Below are positions 22,222 to 35,515 of a stretch of 64,000 nt of DNA, in pieces. The notes under the pieces are model-generated. The model ran no database searches. It was not told where the DNA came from and saw only the letters and a list, made by a program, of their open reading frames with translations. The DNA comes from Syngnathus acus. Taxonomy: Eukaryota; Chordata; Actinopteri; Syngnathiformes; Syngnathidae. The stretch covers positions 5,765,956-5,829,955 of the forward strand of contig NC_051095.1 of assembly GCF_901709675.1 (NCBI RefSeq), written 5' to 3'. Within the stretch, counting starts at the first letter, position 1, and the number at the start of each line of letters is the position of its first letter. The translations under genes were made by a program, and so were the position numbers.

Positions 22222-24870
22222 TCATCGAGAGTTATTCCACACCCGGACGCCGTCACGGCAGGCTGCCACTCCAGACGCAAGACGCACTTTGATTGGATAA
22301 CGCGCCGTGGGCATCTTACACACAAAGCTGTTGAGTCGCACGCAGGACATCTTTCTCCATTTGCCAGTCTGAAAGTCAAAATCGGATGATTTCAAACAGT
22401 TGGGCAAGTGTTGACAAATAAGTCAAAAAGTCAAAGTCAAAGTCTGCTTTATTGTCAATTTCTTCACATGCCAAGACACACAAGGAGATCGAAATAACCG
22501 CACCCACCTGGCTCAACGTAGCCACGCAATTCTCCAACAGGCGGCCAGGATCTCCCATAGCCCAGTTGGTGAAGGTCACCTTCTGGCGGTCCGACCACAT
22601 GAATCTGCCCTTGATGACCAGGTCGTTCAGTCCGGTCCACGTGTCGCCGGTGCCTGCAGAGGACGGACAGCAACAGAGCTCTCATGCGCTTCCCAGATAT
22701 CGAGTAGTTGTGACGGAAGACCGTCGGGCGTTGGCGCACGCACCAAAGTTCATGGCTTCTTGCAGCCAATCTCGCTCCGGCTCGGAGCGTATGGACACCA
22801 GTTCGGCACAGACGATCCTGCAGGCGTGTTGAGCACCGTACCACGTCTTTTGATCATCCAAACGTTTGTAGCAGAAGCCCGCAAACTCCTCCCAGTCAGG
22901 TCCCAAGCATCTGGGCTCTGCACGCAAGATGCCGTCACATCAAGTGTGAAATGCCTTCTATTTGGACATTCTACTCACCGTTCTCAGCAAAGGCGTAAGA
23001 AACCGTTTTGCCACCGTATCTGCAGACAGTAAAGTGAGAATGAGCCGGGCCTCTATAAGCCGACTCGGCGGTGAGAGCTGACCACTCACTGAACTAAAGT
23101 GATCCCGTTCTCGGTGTAGATGAGGTCGGCGTTTTGTGGCGGCGCCTTCAGCAAAGTCACAGCTCCTCCGATCTCGTTCCGAATGATACCCGCGTGAATA
23201 GCGGCCGTGCAGATGTTTGAGTCCTGCACTCAGAAAACGTCTCAGACAAAGCCGCCGGAGGGTCGTTCAGTATTTACATACCTGGTTGTAGATCGCTGTT
23301 CCGTCGAGAATGTAGGGGGCTTTGCCGCAGCCCGGTGGGCAGAGGACCCTGCGGAAGACAACGTGGGAGTTGGGAGGGGAGGCTTCACCGCCAAGAAACG
23401 TCATGTCGGGTCTGACTCACGTCTTTGAACTGGTGAACTTGGTGAGGCTTTTGAAATTGCTGGCACAGGTGATGTCTGTGGGTCAAAAGGGCAAATCAAA
23501 GCACATTTGAAGCTGGTTTCCTCACAGCGCTCAGAGCGGCCAAGTGTTTGACTCACGAGCGGTGTCGTCAACGGCGCACCCCAAGACATCAAAGCGAATT
23601 CCGATATTCACTCTGTAGTTGACGGGCAGGAGGCGGATGTACTGGGTGGACACAGGCGTGGCTAGTAGATGAGTCCCCAAATGAAGCTAGAAGCAGAGCA
23701 CGTGCATGTTTGCAATGACAAGAGCATGGGTTGCCTGACCGGCCGGCTGCTTACCTGCCCGTCTGGGTGGGTATACCAAGTCTTTCCGTCAATACTGATC
23801 TGCATCTCAAAAGCGGCGAACCATTTCCTAACGTCTGTATTACAGCTCTGGGTCACGAGGCGTGTCACCTTTTTCATCTGCCCGAGGTTCACCTGGATCC
23901 AGCTGCCGGCTGAACGAGGAAGGCATTACATTGCTTGGGACACCAAATTACACACAACTAAGGTCGGCTTTTTTAACTAACACTTTTCGCTCAGTAACCA
24001 GCACCCGCTGCCTCCGAGATGCGCTTTGTGAGGTTTGCCCTTGATCACAGAGGAAGAGGCTGAAAAGGCAGAGTCTGCGATGCTCCCGTCAGTTGTCAGA
24101 CTGTCAAGACACACTAAGGAAAGAAATACGTTAGTTACATGGAAGGGATGCTCAGTGAACATACATTCAATGATCGGCCGTCCCTTGCCGAAGCTCTTTC
24201 TGGGCACAACAGTAAGTGTCGGGATGTGAAGCCCACCTGTCTCTTCACAGCTGTAGACAATGTGTAAGTATTTGGAGGAAACACCAGGGCAGGAATGTGA
24301 ATCCGAAAGGTAAATGGTGCAATCATGATTGTTGTCACACATTGTCTTGTAGAAAGAAATGTCCACCGTGCACGTCCCTGCAAGTTACAACACAGCGGCA
24401 CCCGTTTGAGTTTCTGATTTTGTTAAGGAATCAAGGTATTTTCAATTGATATCAATCACGTGTCAATCGCAGTGCATTTTGATAATTAAGAATCATCGTA
24501 AGGCGTGAGTTCCAACACTTGTGAAAACGCAGCGACAAAAATGCTAAAGCTCGCATTCCTTCAGTCTGACCAAAGCGGCTCCAGAACGCCAAGCCAAATT
24601 AAAGGTGGCCACTCATGGATCCTTTTGTCTTACCATCTGTTGCGTTGCCATTTGGACAGACATCGCTACGCCTCCGCCCGTAGAAGGCTGACCGGATCCG
24701 GATGACTCGTTCTTCGGGACATTCAAGGGTTTTCCAATCTCCTTGGCAGACAATCTTTTTCATGTAGCCTGTGAGAGCACAACCTTGTTCTCTCTCTCTC
24801 TCGCTTCTTTTCACCAAAAACATTCACGGCAACTTACCGTCCTGTAGCGGCAGGGCTTTAGACGGTTTTC
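22222..24870 (-). other. Lectin gene C-terminal block: SUEL, F5/8C, LCCL, CTLD 10
   Basis: SUEL lectin exons 24634-24768 (VICxQG-type start, RIRSAFYGRRRSDVCPNG) and 24237-24377 (CDNNHDCTIY, SSKYLHIVYSC). F5/8C exons 23984-24113 (CLDSLTTDGSIADSAFSASS), 23755-23902 (WIQVNLGQMKKVTRLVTQ) and 23557-23686 (TPVSTQYIRLLPVNY ... VLGC). LCCL exons 23421-23475, 23282-23348 (LCPPGCGKAPYILDGTAIY), 23090-23223 (SNICTAAIHAGIIRNEIGG) and 22979-23019 (GGKTVSYAFAEN). CTLD 10 exons 22744-22917, 22508-22653 and 22222-22368, with WYGAQHACRIVCAELVSI, FMWSDRQKVTFTNWA and NSFVCKM. The paired CTLD/LCCL/F5-8C signatures are clear; fold assignments rest on motif recognition only. Confidence 0.85.
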
Positions 24871-27800
24871 CTACAAGCGGGAACCAGAACGGGGATGTCA
24901 TGACACACGCGATGAGGGTCAGCGGAGCATCGCATCTTACCTTTTCCTCTTTTCTTGCACGCGTAGCCAATCGTGTTGTAGCACGCGTCGACTTTCCAGT
25001 GGCCGCTGCCGGTGAGGAAGGAAAGACATTCGCCCTCATCGGTGTCACCTGGAGGGAGAACATGAGATCTAAGCGCCGGTCCATTTCTCCAAACTGCAGC
25101 CGACAAACATCCACGCCCGACCTGCACTAAAGTGGACGTAAGAGAAGGGGGATCCGTCAGCCCACTTGCCGCCGTCAAGCTCCATCGTTTCATTGGCGCC
25201 CAACCACAAAGCGGGACCGGTCTCCAGAGCCTTGAAGTAACCTAACAATATGGAGCACAATCGTCATTCAGAAATATACCTCAAGGGAGGCCAAAGACAG
25301 ATGCCAGGCATAATAGACAAATGGCCAGCCTACCGTGTACAAAGTTCTGCTCGTGCGAGTCGGTGATGCTGAGCAGGTTCCCTTTCTGCCGCTGGCAGTC
25401 GTCTTGGGCCTCCTTCCAGGTCTTGGGCTTGCGGTTGATCAGGTAGCAGAAGTCGCTGGAGGGGTCGTCCAGCCACCAGCCGCATTTGTCAGTCCAGCCT
25501 GCGAGCGAGACGGAGGGCGTGGGCGGCGGTGCCGGACGCCCACCTGGCAGCTGTAGAGGCCCTCCGTGCTTGGCTGCAAGGAAGCGGGGGCAAATATGAG
25601 CATCGCGAGACAGTGTGCGAAATGAGTGTTTGGGACTTTTTGGACCTTGTTTGCAGAAGAATGGCCTGGTGGAATTCCGGGTGACATCATGGAGCTTTCC
25701 ATTAGATGCCAGTCGTTTACAGTCCATGGAAGGGGCGCTGTCCCACTCGCTGTAGTCCTGCATGCCGAGCCACAACGTTGTATGGTTGCAATCTATCCTT
25801 GTCACGTGACATTCTCGGTGCAACTCATTGACATGATTCATCTTTAGACTGCCATCAACTTACATAATATTTTCCGTTCACCCCCATCCTTTGTCCCACA
25901 AGAGGCATCATTGCTGATTGCTTGTGAGCTTGAGGAAAGGAAACAAACCATCAGCGCCAAACCCGTTGAATGTGATCAGGGACCACCTCTGCCGTCGTCG
26001 GTACGCGTTGGTGCTCACCAGCCAAAAATTGGGCTTCGCCATCTGAGTGGGCGCTGGCCAGGTGACCTCCCCACTCTTGGCAGAAATCGTCAGCTTCATC
26101 GCAGTTTCTTAGCATTTCCTCGTAACGATAGCAGTAATCGCCATACAGGAAGTGGCCATCGTCGCAGGAGGAAGCTGAAGCCGCAAACAACATTTTGTAG
26201 CAAACCATGAGGGGATGGTAAGAGTGCAAATAAGCGCACTGCAACTCACTTGCCACTAGAGCAGAACCGCCTTTGGGGAAACACCTCTCTTTACCCGGGC
26301 AGACTGTAAACAAAGGCCCAGTTACGTTTTCCTCCTCTCAACGGCATCATTACGTCGGATACGCAGGCTTACAGTTCGCCGGCCGTTTGCACATGTACGC
26401 CAACGAGGAAGCGCAGGAGCCAGATCTCCACTTGCCAGGCTGCCTCCAAGCCCCTTGGTTGACGTAGACGCAGAAGGCAACGTCGGTGCTGTCGAGACAA
26501 GTCGCGTGAGGCGAGAGACCCACGACCGACAATGGGCCAAAATGGAAGATTGGGCATGTTTTTCTTCTCTCGAGCGCCCTTAACAAGGAAAGCATGCAAA
26601 GTGGAGATTTCTTACCTCCCAGGTTGACTTGAGGCCCAGTTGTTGAGTGTCAGCATCTCGCCGTTAGACCAAGTCAGGTTTCCGTCCACAAAGTCACACC
26701 AGACGTCGTCGCAATTCTGGGGCACAAGAACAAAAAACAATCAAGGCGGTCGCTCCAAGAGTCCACGGCCGCCAGTGCGTGGGTCTCACCAGGTTGGAGA
26801 GTCCCAGCCAGAAGGGGGTCTTCTTGCCCATGGTGTCCTTCACAAAGTCTTCCTCGGCCGAGGAGGTGATGGAGACCAGGTCGCCGCCCTGCCAGACGCA
26901 GTCTCGACGGGCCCCCAGCCAACCGTTGGGGGCCTCCACCTTCTTGTAGCACGTGGAGTTGTACTCGAGCCATCCGGGATCACAGAGCTTGGCTGAGGGC
27001 ACAATTTGGGGATCAGGCGGACAGATTTGGCATATGACAAGACTGTGACTTGCGCCCCGCTGCAACTTCTTTTTGCCAAGATCAATGGAGCAGGACATTT
27101 ACTGGCCATTGCAAGTGTGTGTTGTTTTAGGCGTGACGCACAGTTCAAGGCGACTTACCTTGGAGAGGAAACGGCGAAGGTGCTGTCACTCCTGCAAGAG
27201 CAAAGACGGACGTCAACGCGTGATGACAGCCGGTGGAGCGTCACATCTTATTTACCTTTTTTCATTTTCTTGCACACGTAGCCTCGCATGTGGGAGCACC
27301 TGTCGGCCTTCCAGTCGCCGCTGCCGGTGAGGAAGGAAAGACAGGTTTCCCGAGAGCTGGCATCGGCGTCACCTGGAGGGAGACAAGATCTAAGCGCTCC
27401 TCCGTTCCTCCAAACGACAGACGTGCTTCCGGACCGACCTGCGCTCGAGTGGATGTAAGCGAACGGGGATCCGTCAGTCCATTTGGTGTCGTCTTCAGTG
27501 ATAGAGGTGTTAGCACCCAACCACAGAGAGGGCGCGTTTGCCAGAGCCTTGATGTAACCTTTGGAGCCAAGGCAAACAACCAACGGTCGGAAACATCTTT
27601 CAGAGAGACACTTTACTCAGCGGCTCATTGAGCTTTGTGCTCGAGCCCATACTTATTGTGTTTTTGCTTTCCGAAAAGGAGCGGTTGTGGCCCCCTTGTG
27701 GCCGACAATATGTTGTCCTCAAGCCAGCACACAGAACAAACGTATTGTGAGGTTTTGTTGGGAACGTCTTGGCAGAACGCCCTTTCAGAAAAGGTTCCAA

Positions 27801-30800
27801 CTCCCCAGAGGGCCATTGAGTTTGAGTGGACCGTGTTCTGGGGCCTCCATTGTTGATAATACGGGTTAGCTGGTTTCCCATTCCAAACGAAAAGTGGCAG
27901 CTGCACTCTTTGACCACATCAAAGAACGAATACAGAAAAGAGTGCAAAATATCAAGCGGCACATCAAAGGACATTAGATAGAGCTACGGCCAACGTCCGT
28001 ACGCTAAATTATCTCTACGGCAAACGTCCGCACGCTAAATTATCTAACAATTGCCTATTTGTAAAGTCTCCAATCAATCCCAATGCGGCACATTGCCCAA
28101 CCGGGGAACGACAGAATTTATTCATTCATTCATGAGTGGACACAAAGTAATGGCCAGCCTACCGTGTACAAAGTTCTGCTCGTGAAAGTCGGTGATGCTG
28201 CTCAGGTCCCCTTCCAGGCTATGGCAGTTGTCTTGGGCCTCCTTCCAGGTCTTGGGCTGGCGGACGATCAGGTAGCAGAAGTCGTCGGTGGGGTTGTCCA
28301 GCCACCAGCCGCATTGGTCAGTCCAGTCTGTGAGCAGACAGACGACGGCGCTTGAGAGCACAGCGGCGCGCGCGGGCGGGCGACAGCAGACGGCGTGCCG
28401 ACGGCGTGCCGACGGCAGTGCCGGACGCTCGCCCACCTACCCGGTTGGCCAACCAATGGAGACAGCTGTCGAGGTCTTCCGCTCTTGGCTGCAGGGAAGG
28501 GCAAAGTGGGGGGGCAAATATGAGCAAACGTGTGCCGCGACAGAGTCCAAAGGAAGCGCTCGGAACGTTTGCACCTATTTTGCAGACAAATGGCCGCTTT
28601 ACTGTGCAGTTGCAGGAACTGAGCTCCCCAAGAGCAGTTGGGAACACGCAGTCTCCCACGGTGTCATTTTGCCTCTTGGAGTAGTCCTGCGGACAACATG
28701 AGCGTGTTGGGACTCTGACGTGCAGGTTTATTGTTCAAACAAAACACGGCAAACAACTCTAAAAGTAAAAATATCACAACAACATAAACAAATAGCCCCA
28801 AGGCATTGACGCGGTCTAAACCTCCTGTCAATCCCGGCAATGTTCAAATTCACCGCAGGTTTTATAGAGTCCCTCTAGTGGCGTGGAGGGCAAATGACAA
28901 CAACCCAAAAATAACACTAAAGGACAAAAATGGATCATACCGATACCATTGCGGACCAAGCCCTTCCCCCTGGCTAAGCCTCGGTTCACAACAAAGCGTC
29001 CGATCAAACTGTTTTGCTTGCTGTGACGAATCCCCAGCGCACAACGGCGCCACTATCCTCGTTCAAAATAGTTTGCACAGCGTGTCATCAGGCTGCTCTG
29101 CTCTCGCCCTCTTTTTGACATTTCCCCTCTTGAGCTATTGCAAAATAACTTTCCCAAATGCCTTCAGCATTTCACTTACAAATTCTGTTCCGTCACTCCA
29201 CTTGTTCTTCTTGAGTCCCAAAAAAGACGAATACGGGCTTTGTCCATGACCTTGAGCAAAGGCGAACAAGAGCATCAGTCCAAGAAGAGCCTCAACCAAG
29301 TCAAGCTTTGTGGGACTGGACGACAGGTGGGCTTCGTCTCGGTGCTCACCATACACAAATCGGGCCTCTTCCTCGGAGTGGACGCTGGCCAGGTGGCCTC
29401 TCCGAGACCAACAGAACTTCTCGGCTTCCTCCCAGCTTTTAGGCGTTTTCTCGTAATGATAGCAGTAATCGTCATACAGGAAGTTGCCCTCGCTGCAGTC
29501 GGAAGCTGGGGCCACAAAGAAAACATTTTTAGTAGGAAACACGGCAAGCTGATAAAGATGTGCTGCAACTCACTCGCCACTACAGCAGAACTGTCTTTGC
29601 GGGCACACGTCCGCCCAGCCGGGCATTCTGGGGGGAGGGGGAAAAAAATACAAATAAAAAATACAATTGCGCTTTTCTCCTTCCAAGGGCAACACGGACG
29701 TGCAGTGCAGGCTTACTCAGCGGCCGCTCGCAAACGTACGCCAGCGAGGAAGCGCAGGAACCAGACATCCACTTGCCAGATTGGTAATAAGTGCCTTGTT
29801 TGACGTAGGCACAGGACGCAACGTCGGTGCTGTCGGGAGAAGTCGTGTAAGGCGAGACACATAACCAAACTGGAAGAATGGGCATGTTTGTTTCTCTCGA
29901 GTGGCATCAACGTGTGCTCACGACTGCATGTTGTGACTTCATTCTTACCTCCCAGGTTGAGCTGAGGCCCAGTTGGCGTATGTCGTCGTCTCGCCGTCGG
30001 ACCAAGTCAGGTTTCCGTCTTCAAAGCGACACCAGATGTCATCGCATTCCTGGGGAGGAAAAAAAACAATCAAGCTCGTCTGCAGAGCCGCCGCTTGTGC
30101 TCGCGTCTCACCAGATTGGAGAGTCCCAGCCAGAAGTGGGCCATCATCGTCTTCTTCACAAAGTCTTCCTCGGCCGAGGAAGAGATGGAGAGCAGGTCCC
30201 CGCCCTCCGAGACGCAGTGATGACGGGCCCCCAGCCAACCGTTGGGGGCCTCCACCTTCTTGTAGCAGCTGGCATCGTACTCGAGCCATCCGAAACCACA
30301 GCGCTTGGCTGAGGGCACAATTTGGGGATCGAGCGGGCGGACAGATCAGAGCACACTGACGACTGGGAATAGTTTTCCGGTGAGGGATGAGATCTGCTCG
30401 ATTGCTATGTTCATTACCGTTACTGTTACTAACAGTGGCAAAGTCACTTTTGCTGCTTGGGCCGTGACGACGCGCAACGCAAAAAAAAAACATTCTGCAG
30501 AGAGGTCCCTAACTTTTGTTAGGCCCATGTGAACAATACATTGTGAGACACAGTAGAGCATTTTTCTGTCTCGCATCTTTTACACGCAGAGTTTATGGCG
30601 ACTTACCGTCGTCAGAAGACGGCTTGGGTTCTGGCACTCCTGGAAGAGTTTGAAAAGCAAAGAAGCAAAGACAGACGGATGGATGATGGATGGATGATGT
30701 CAACGCGTGATGACGGCCAGTGGAGTGTCACATCTTACCTTCTCCTCTTTTCTTGCACACGTAGCCATTCTTGTTGTCGCACGCGTCGGCTTTCCAGTGG

Positions 30801-33800
30801 CCGCTGCCGGTGAGGAAGGAAAGACATTCCCCCTCGTCGGCGCCACCTGAAGGGAGAAGATAGAAGCGCTGGCCGATTTATCCAAACTGCAGCCGGCAGA
30901 CATCAGACATGCTTGCAGACCGACCTGCACTCAAGTGGACGTAAGCTATCAGTGATCCATCAGTCCACTTGGCAGCTCCGTCCAGTGGGGTTTTGGCGCC
31001 CAACCATAAAGCATCCACCGCCAGAGTCTTGATGAAACCTTTGGATCCGAGGAGACCATGGAACAAGACAAACGATTCACTCAAGCGTCGATTCAATTCG
31101 GTTATCAATTACAGTTGCCCATTGTGATTTGGTTCCATTCCGACAATCTTTTTGGGACAAAATGATTGACACATTTTACAACCAAAAGACATTTTTATTT
31201 CAACATCAGAATTTTGTCCTCGTTACTCGATAACGGGTTCAAGCCGTTTAGTCCTTGAATTGATGTGTGCTTTCAGTGGACCGGTCACGCAATTTACAGC
31301 ACGGCGCAGGATCCAGTTTGCTGCTCGTAAGGAAGGTCGTGGTAACAACAACAAAACAGGCTGGTGGCACTTTAGGCCAGGAACTAACCAAGCCATTTAC
31401 AAAAACCCTTTCAACGTCGGTTATAACTGCAGAGAGACGGCAAATCCCAAAAAGTACAGAGAGAAGGTATAATAACAATGGATGGAGGAGCAGGCAGACC
31501 GAGTGTGGCGCCTAGACAACGTATACAAACATCATCCACTATCAAAGGGGGGGGGGGGGGTTAGAGTAAATAGCAGTGATTTTTTGGGGGGAAGAAAATA
31601 AAGAATGGTCAGCCTACCCTCTATGAAGGCCTGCTCATGCGAGTCGGTGATGCTGAGCAGGTTCCCTCCGAAGCGCCGGCAGTCATTTTGCGCCTCCTGC
31701 CAGGTCTCGGTGGGCTGCCGGTTGATCATCAGGTAGCAGAAGTCGTCGGTGGGGTTGTCCAGCCACCAGCCGCATTTTTCAGTCCAGTCTGCGAGCCAGA
31801 CATAAGACGCCGTTACGCAAGACAGTGCAAGACGGACGGCGCCAGTGCTGGACACCTACCAGGTTGGCCCACCAATGGTGGCAGCTGTGGACGCCCTCCG
31901 CCGCGCTTGGCTGCAGATAAAGGGGGTATAAGCAAATGCGGGACCCGTCCAAAAGGAGCGACGTTAGCACCTGTTTGGCAGATAACTGACTGCTTCCAGT
32001 AGCATGGGGAGTTCAGGTAGATCCGTGCCTGATAACCTATTATTGCACAGTCACCACCGGAGTAGTACCCGAGGTCTTCGTAGTCCTGCGGATGAGATTT
32101 TGGACAGAACTTTAAGCGTGTTGCATTTGATCTGGTCGTCTTCCTGCCGCATTTCCTCACTTAATGGCGTACCTTCTCTCATTCAAGTTTCACTTTGGTT
32201 TGTCGGCTTCACTTTATTGTCAGTCAAAGTAGTATGAACATTGCAATGAAATGAAGCATGTTGTGTCCTCTCTGGCGAGCCAAAGGTCTCATGCGCAATG
32301 CAACTAACCCTGAAGACCTAAAGACAAACCAGAGGCACCATCCAGGATATTTCCTGGACATCTTAACTGCCTCCTCGCTGTCTTTAAAATCAGAGCGCCA
32401 AAAATGTGTCATCGGCTGCCCCATGCCTCAAGACAAAACGGATGCCTGCAAACCGACTTTTCCAAAGGCCTCCAGCAATTCACTTACCAAAGCTGTTCCG
32501 TCACTCCACTTGTAGTTGTTGCCCTTCTTCTTGAGTCCCACCCAAAGATCATTACGTACAAAGTTATCTTGATGAAAGGAGGGAGAACAAGAGCTTCAGG
32601 GCAAGAAGAGCTTCAGCCAAGTGACGACTACGGCGGTTCTTCTTGGTGCTTACCATGCAGGAATTGGCCATCTCGCTTAGAGTGGACGCGAGGCAGGTGG
32701 GCTCCCCGGGCGAGACAGAACTCCTCAGCATCCTCTTGAGTTTCACGACCCGGGCCAAAAAGATAGCAATGATCGCCATAAAGGATGTTGCCATCGTCGC
32801 AGTCAGAAGCTGAGGCCACAAAGAAAAACATTGAGGAGGAAACCATGACCAGATGGTGCAAATAGGCGTGCTGCAACTCACTCTTCACTGTCGCAGGACC
32901 ACTTTTGGGGGAACACGTCGAGCAGTCTGCAAAGAAAAAGACCCTGTTTGAGCTTTTCTCCTTTCAAAGTCAACCTGATTACAAACATGCAGGCTTACCC
33001 AGCGGCCGTTTGCACATGTAGGCTAAGGAGGAAGCGCAGGAGCCAGACCTCCACTTCCCGGAATTCTTCCAAAGCTTTTGGGCGACGTAGGCGCAGGACG
33101 CGACGTCGGCGCTGTCGGTAGATTAAAAAAAACAAAAAAAACAAAAGGAACATTTTCCTATTTTTCCTTGAGTGGTCGTTCTCAAAATTGGTTCCAGAAA
33201 CTTTAAGCCGACGTCTCCGCCTGACAACGGCATGCAAAGTTGTTACGTCTTACCTTTCGAGTTGATTTGGGGCCCAGTTGGTGTGCTTTATTGTCTGGCC
33301 ATCGGACCAGGCCAGCTTCTGGCTCCCGCCTTCAAAGCCACACCAGACCTTGTCGCATTTCTGGGGGGAGAAAATTAAACAGTTCCAGTTGTCGCCGCAG
33401 AGTCCACTGCCGCTTCCGTCTCACCTGGTTGGAGAGTCCCAGCCAGAAGCAGGTGTCCACGCCCATGGTGGCCTTCACAAAGTCTTCCTCGGCCGAGGAG
33501 GTGATCGAGACCAGGTTGCCGCCCTCAGAGACGCAGTGGTGCCAGGCACCCAGCCAACCGTTGGGGACTTCCATCTTCTTGTAGCAGCTGGTGCCGTGCC
33601 CGCGCCACCCGAGAGCACACTGGTCGGCTGAGGGCATAATTTGGGGAACGGGCGGACAGATCAGAGCACACCGATGGCATGTTTTTACTCGATGCTCTTC
33701 ATTGGGCGCATGGCAACCAAATGCACGAGGATTCTGTCAAGGGGGGGCAATGCTCATTGTCCCTTTGGCCCCTTCCAAAAACTTGCCTGTCCTTCATTTT

Positions 33801-35466
33801 GGGGTGAGCTGCTGATTGTTTGCATCAAAGCATCACTTGTGCCTGCCAAGGATTGATTGGTTGATTGATTCACTTTTATTTCTTCACAACATCATTGATC
33901 ATGATTACATGTCCACAGATCATGACATGAGATTGCACTCAACTGCCCCAAAATTCTGCTATTAAGCTTCAGATGTACAGTGGGGCAAACAAAGGATGTA
34001 GTCAGCCACCATTTGCGCAAGTTAAAAGATGCCTGTCATTTTCATCAGAGGTACTATGAGAGACAAAATGAATCGAACTCAAACTCACAGTGTTAGCACT
34101 TCATCTTCACCATCAGCGATCCCCACCCACCAGTCACGCACGTGTGGCAAATTGATGACCAATGACGTAAGCCCAAATCAGGTCATCGCACATTTCACCA
34201 CTGGGGGGTGCTAAAGCACAAGGCAACTCAATTGACTAACATTGGAACAGTTGGACCCCGCTCCACTCTTTTTATCTCAGGAAGCCCGTGTCCTTGAATT
34301 AAATGACAAAGTACAAAGCCAAGCCAGGCGTGGCCGGGCTGGGCTGGGCTGAGCTCCGCTGCGCTGAGCAGTGCAGGGGTTTCATGGGGAAGAAGGCCTT
34401 TTAAACGGCGGGCTCAGTCAGGTAAACCGAATAAGCACGGGCCTCGAATGGACTCTGAGGGGCAAATGCAATCTTCAGATGAACACGCACTGAAAATCAG
34501 AGTCTCTCGTAAAAGTCCGGCTGAATTTTGCAAAGAATTTCACTGAGAAAAAGGAATGAATTTTTTGAGAGAGAAATTCATTATGAAAAAGAAATGAATG
34601 ACTACTAAGTGAATTCTTTGAAAACACATTTAGATGGTGCAAATGGAACACTCACGTCAGAAATATTTGGAACTGTGTCGCAAGCTCTTTTTGTGTGCGA
34701 TAACAGAACAAACAGGAGCGTGTGATTATTTTCTGTACAGGAAGTCAACCATATTGTTATCAAGCCTAAGAAATCAGGCATGTGGTGCCCACAAGTTATC
34801 GGCTGAGCACTGACCATTTTCAATGGGAAAACAATACCAGCCATCTGTTTTTCTGGGGTTTCTTTCGATCCGAGCCAAATTTAATCAAGTCGATATTGTC
34901 CCGATTGTGAAAGATAAGGCTGGCAAAATCAATAGCAAAGACAAATCATCTTTGCTCGTAAGTAGGTCTTGTATAAATAAATCATCATATGGATTTGTGT
35001 GTTTATTGATGTCTCTTTGATGAGGTTTTTGATCGGCTACTCCTTGTTAACGGCATTGAGTTTTGTGACTACAAACCTAACAACAAATTTAGGTTGACTA
35101 GGTTGACAAACTTTTTTTAAAACATGAAATCTAATGCCTCTTTATGTTGTATTTTTGTCATTCTTCAAGTTGAAAAATGTTATCACATTGATAATAGCCT
35201 CGGCAGTGCATTTTCATATAATGACCTCGGAGCTCGTGAGTGAAAAGATGCGCGCGCGTGCAGGCTCTGTTGATCGATCATGATGAATATAACGTTTTAG
35301 CATCACTTCACTTGACACGTCGTCCAATGATAAGAAGAGCAGTGTGGTATTGTAGTATGTTGATACTATAATATTATATAGTGCAGTGGTCCCCAACCAC
35401 CGGGCCGCGGACCGGTACCGGTCCGTGGGTCACTTGGTACCGGGCCGCGGAGCCGCACAGGAAAAA

Positions 35467-35515
<49 letters not shown>

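Noticed and set aside
22174-22292. Direct repeat GGCAGGCTGCCACTCCAGA at the lectin 3' end as a possible regulatory element
   Set aside because: Two imperfect ~67-bp copies span the stop codon, most simply a small local duplication that extended the C-terminus; nothing indicates regulation.
24834-25048. Repeated block (CTTTCCTTCCTCACCGGCAGCGG) at ends of modules as a separate mobile element
   Set aside because: It is the conserved last exon of each C-type CTLD (CLSFLTGSGHWK), recurring because of module duplication.
27559-28162. Possible extra CTLD exon in the long intron of module 2
   Set aside because: No CTLD motif or splice-bounded frame was found; the phases of the flanking exons already match.
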